The translations under genes were made by a program, and so were the position numbers. From contig CAIXDY010000106.1 of the NCBI GenBank assembly GCA_903918325.1, positions 1 to 8,211 on the forward strand: DNA of 8,211 nt, written 5' to 3'. The notes beneath the pieces were generated by a model. It had not been told where the DNA came from and ran no database searches. It saw only the letters and a program-made list of their open reading frames with translations. The stretch comes from an uncultured Actinomycetes bacterium. Lineage in GTDB: Bacteria; Actinomycetota; Actinomycetes; Nanopelagicales; Nanopelagicaceae. Shown in pieces: positions 6,068 through 8,211 of this stretch. Each line of letters starts with the position of its first letter. The first letter of the stretch is position 1.

Positions 6068-8113
6068 TTATAGGGCCGCCTTAATTCTTGTGACGATTGC
6101 ATCAACCGAGAAACCGAACTCTTTGAATAATCGCTTGCCATCAGCTGAAGCGCCGTAATGTTCGAGTGATATTGCGATACCGGCATCCCCAATTAATTCA
6201 CGCCACCCTTGTGCAATTCCAACTTCGATACTCACCTTCAATTTGATTGAAGCCGGGAGCACTAGATTTTTATAGTTTTGATCTTGTTCGGCGAACCATT
6301 CCAGACAAGGCGCACTTACAACGCGAACTGGTATCCCGTTCTCAGCCAGTGCTCTTTGAACTTCAAGGGCTAGAGAGACCTCCGATCCTGTGGCAATCAA
6401 AATTGCGACGGGATTGGTGGAATCTTTCAAGATATATGCACCTTGTGAGGTTCCCGTTGCAGGAGCACATTCAGTACGATCGAAAACCGGCAAATTTTGT
6501 CTGGATAAAAGTATTCCTGCTGCACGGCCGCGAACCAGAATTTTCTTCCAACTTTCGGCGACCTCATTTGCATCACCGGGACGAATAACGTCAAGACCTG
6601 GAATTGCCCGAAGCGCAGCAAAATGTTCGATTGGTTGGTGTGTAGGTCCGTCTTCACCCACCCCAATGGAATCATGTGTCCAAACAAAAGTCGTCGGAAT
6701 ATTCATAAGAGCAGCAAGTCGAACAGCTCCACGCATGTAATCGCTAAAAACGGCAAACGTTCCACCGAAGGCACGCGTTAAACCGTGAAGGGCAATGCCA
6801 TTGAGAATCGATCCCATGGCATGTTCGCGGATTCCAAAGTGAATGATTCGACCGTAAGGATGAGCACCTTTAATTTCACTAGTAGCCGGCAGGAATGAAC
6901 CGCCGTTCTCAATGCTGGTGTTATTTGAACCGGCTAAATCTGCCGATCCACCCCAAAACTCAGGTAAGTGGGCAGCGATTGCATTAATAACTTGTCCAGA
7001 AGCTGCGCGAGTTGCAACATCCTTACCTGGTGCAAAAATCGGAATATCGGCATCCCAACCTGCAGGCAAAGATTTAGTGCGAAGTCTGGAAAGTAGAACT
7101 GCTTTCTCTGGATTATTTTTCTCCCATGCAGAAAACTTTAGATCCCACGCACTTCGCAATTGAGCACCACGAGATTTTACAAGTCGAGCATGATCTAAAA
7201 CTGCCTGTGGCATCGCAAATTTTTCTTCAGGATTTAAACCCAAAGCGGTTTTTGTTGCCGCAACTTCCTCATCACCTAAAGCTGAACCATGTGAACCCGC
7301 AGTACCTTGGGCTTTAGGCGCTGGCCAAGCAATGACTGATTTCATGCGGATTAAAGTTGGTTGTTTAGTTTCTTTCCCGGCCGCCGTCATCGCCGCGTCC
7401 AATGCCGCTAAATCCACATTTCCATCTTTTGAAGCAGCAACATCAATTACATGCCAGCCATATGCGCGATATCGCGCCGAAACATCTTCGGTAAATGAAT
7501 TGTGCGTATCACCTTCAATTGAAATGCGATTATCGTCATAAATAATTTTCAAATTGGAAAGTTGTTGAGTTCCAGCAAGTGATGAAGCTTCGGCGCTCAC
7601 ACCTTCTTGCAAATCACCATCTGAACAGATCACCCAAATATTGTGGTCAAAAAGTGAAGCACCGGATGGAGCATCCGGATCCAATAAACCACGTTCATAT
7701 CTAGAGGCCATAGCCATTCCGACGGCAGTAGCAACACCTTGTCCTAGTGGACCAGTGGTCATTTCAACGCCAACAGTGTGTCCATATTCTGGGTGACCAG
7801 GAGTTAACGAGCCCCACGTGCGAAACTCCTGTAAATCTTTTAACTCGAGGCCATAACCACTTAAGTACAGTTGAATATATAGAGTCAAAGATGAGTGCCC
7901 ACATGACAAAATAAATCGATCTCGGCCTAACCATTGTGCATCCGAAGGATCGTGAACTAGGTGCCGTTGAAATAAGTTATATGCAACCGGTGCCAAGGAC
8001 ATCGCCGTACCAGGGTGACCATTGCCTACTTTCTGTACCGCATCGGCGGCCAGTGCGCGGGCATAGGCAACTGCGCGATCATCTAACTCAGACCAACCTA
8101 CAAGTGAACTCAT
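6068..8113 (-). CDS. tkt: Transketolase
   Basis: A thiamine-diphosphate enzyme moving two-carbon units between ketose and aldose phosphates in the non-oxidative pentose phosphate pathway; a cytoplasmic dimer. The 681 residues are a normal length. The cofactor-binding domain (about 10-340) shows GNGHPGTAMS with His33, SCGHSS with His73, GHPEYG with His107, GPLGQG (121-126), the ThDP/metal motif SDGDLQEG (164-171) running to DDN (193-195), and GSHGSALG with His275. The pyrimidine-binding domain (about 355-530) contains FGIREH with catalytic Glu430, and THDSIGVGEDGPTHQP (479-494) with His480. A C-terminal domain (about 545-681) ends with EHYGASADG (651-659). The ATG overlaps the stop of the upstream membrane-protein gene (ATGA). 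A modest GGGA lies 8 nt before it. No residue expected for activity is missing. Confidence 0.99.
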   Translation of the reverse strand: MSSLVGWSELDDRAVAYARALAADAVQKVGNGHPGTAMSLAPVAYNLFQRHLVHDPSDAQWLGRDRFILSCGHSSLTLYIQLYLSGYGLELKDLQEFRTWGSLTPGHPEYGHTVGVEMTTGPLGQGVATAVGMAMASRYERGLLDPDAPSGASLFDHNIWVICSDGDLQEGVSAEASSLAGTQQLSNLKIIYDDNRISIEGDTHNSFTEDVSARYRAYGWHVIDVAASKDGNVDLAALDAAMTAAGKETKQPTLIRMKSVIAWPAPKAQGTAGSHGSALGDEEVAATKTALGLNPEEKFAMPQAVLDHARLVKSRGAQLRSAWDLKFSAWEKNNPEKAVLLSRLRTKSLPAGWDADIPIFAPGKDVATRAASGQVINAIAAHLPEFWGGSADLAGSNNTSIENGGSFLPATSEIKGAHPYGRIIHFGIREHAMGSILNGIALHGLTRAFGGTFAVFSDYMRGAVRLAALMNIPTTFVWTHDSIGVGEDGPTHQPIEHFAALRAIPGLDVIRPGDANEVAESWKKILVRGRAAGILLSRQNLPVFDRTECAPATGTSQGAYILKDSTNPVAILIATGSEVSLALEVQRALAENGIPVRVVSAPCLEWFAEQDQNYKNLVLPASIKLKVSIEVGIAQGWRELIGDAGIAISLEHYGASADGKRLFKEFGFSVDAIVTRIKAAL

Positions 8114-8211
8114 CGGATGATTCCCATTTCTTTACGCTGAACAGATAACCAGATTTGCCACGCTGCAATCCACACCAAAGTTGAACCTAGTAAATGTGTT
8201 GCCACCAGAAG
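8110..8211 (-). CDS. ctaA: C-terminal end of a membrane protein, probably heme A synthase (CtaA/COX15)
   Basis: An open frame enters from the right edge and ends at TGA 8112-8110, overlapping the tkt ATG. Only the last 33 residues are visible. They form one membrane helix beginning LLVATHLLGSTLVWIAAWQ and then a short basic tail ending QRKEMGIIR. A histidine at the start of the last helix, followed by a small-residue/Trp-rich helix, resembles the last transmembrane segment of heme A synthase, where one His is a heme ligand. The context agrees: cytochrome oxidase heme genes ctaA/ctaB lie next to tkt in Corynebacterium, Mycobacterium and Streptomyces. With so little sequence the assignment is provisional; another polytopic membrane protein cannot be excluded. 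The overlap suggests co-transcription with tkt. Confidence 0.7.
   Translation of the reverse strand, partial: LLVATHLLGSTLVWIAAWQIWLSVQRKEMGIIR

Noticed and set aside
5877..6158. Plus-strand open frame of 93 codons across the tkt/tal junction
   Set aside because: Antisense to the conserved start of Tal and end of Tkt, with no motif and no ribosome site.
6247..6740. Overlapping plus-strand open frames of 113 and 116 codons inside tkt
   Set aside because: Both are antisense to the transketolase pyrimidine and C-terminal domains; two different frames being open at once is typical of composition shadows.
1..8211. Mobile elements, CRISPR arrays, tRNA/rRNA, horizontally acquired islands or a novel defence-type system
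   Set aside because: Nearly every base is accounted for by conserved housekeeping genes with similar composition; no repeats, transposase signatures or unexplained stretches over 300 nt were seen.

Overview
The window is a compact stretch of central carbon metabolism from an actinobacterium. RbpA, an RNA polymerase-binding protein known only from Actinobacteria, is present. The order gap-pgk-tpiA-secG-rbpA facing tkt-tal-pgi is a variant of the classical actinobacterial glycolysis/pentose-phosphate cluster. Base composition looks moderate to AT-rich by eye. The only intergenic gaps longer than about 10 nt are about 57 nt and 47 nt, and several genes overlap by 1-4 nt. This suggests a streamlined, low-GC actinobacterium, for example of the freshwater acI/Nanopelagicales kind. 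That placement is an inference from style and synteny, not a proven identification.

Plus strand, left part (1-3459): the 3' portion of gap (GAPDH), pgk, tpiA, secG and rbpA. The first three enzymes form the lower-glycolysis block that interconverts DHAP, GAP, 1,3-bisphosphoglycerate and 3-phosphoglycerate. SecG (protein export channel) and RbpA (sigma/RNA polymerase activator) follow on the same strand, so core metabolism is linked to secretion and transcription genes.

Minus strand, right part (3456-8211, read right to left): the last 33 codons of a membrane protein that resembles the heme A synthase (CtaA/COX15) C-terminus, then tkt, tal and pgi. All three junctions are tight: ATGA overlap, TAA directly followed by GTG, and ATGA overlap. 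This indicates one translationally coupled transcript. Transketolase and transaldolase form the non-oxidative pentose phosphate branch and share fructose-6-phosphate with Pgi and glyceraldehyde-3-phosphate with TpiA/GapA, so the two convergent operons meet at these metabolites.

The two operons converge tail to tail, and the rbpA and pgi stop codons overlap by 4 nt. The zwf-opcA-pgl genes that commonly lie next to tal in actinobacteria are absent from this locus. I see no mobile element, CRISPR array, tRNA or rRNA, and no evidence of an undescribed system. The findings concern gene organisation and a possibly atypical motif order in Pgi.
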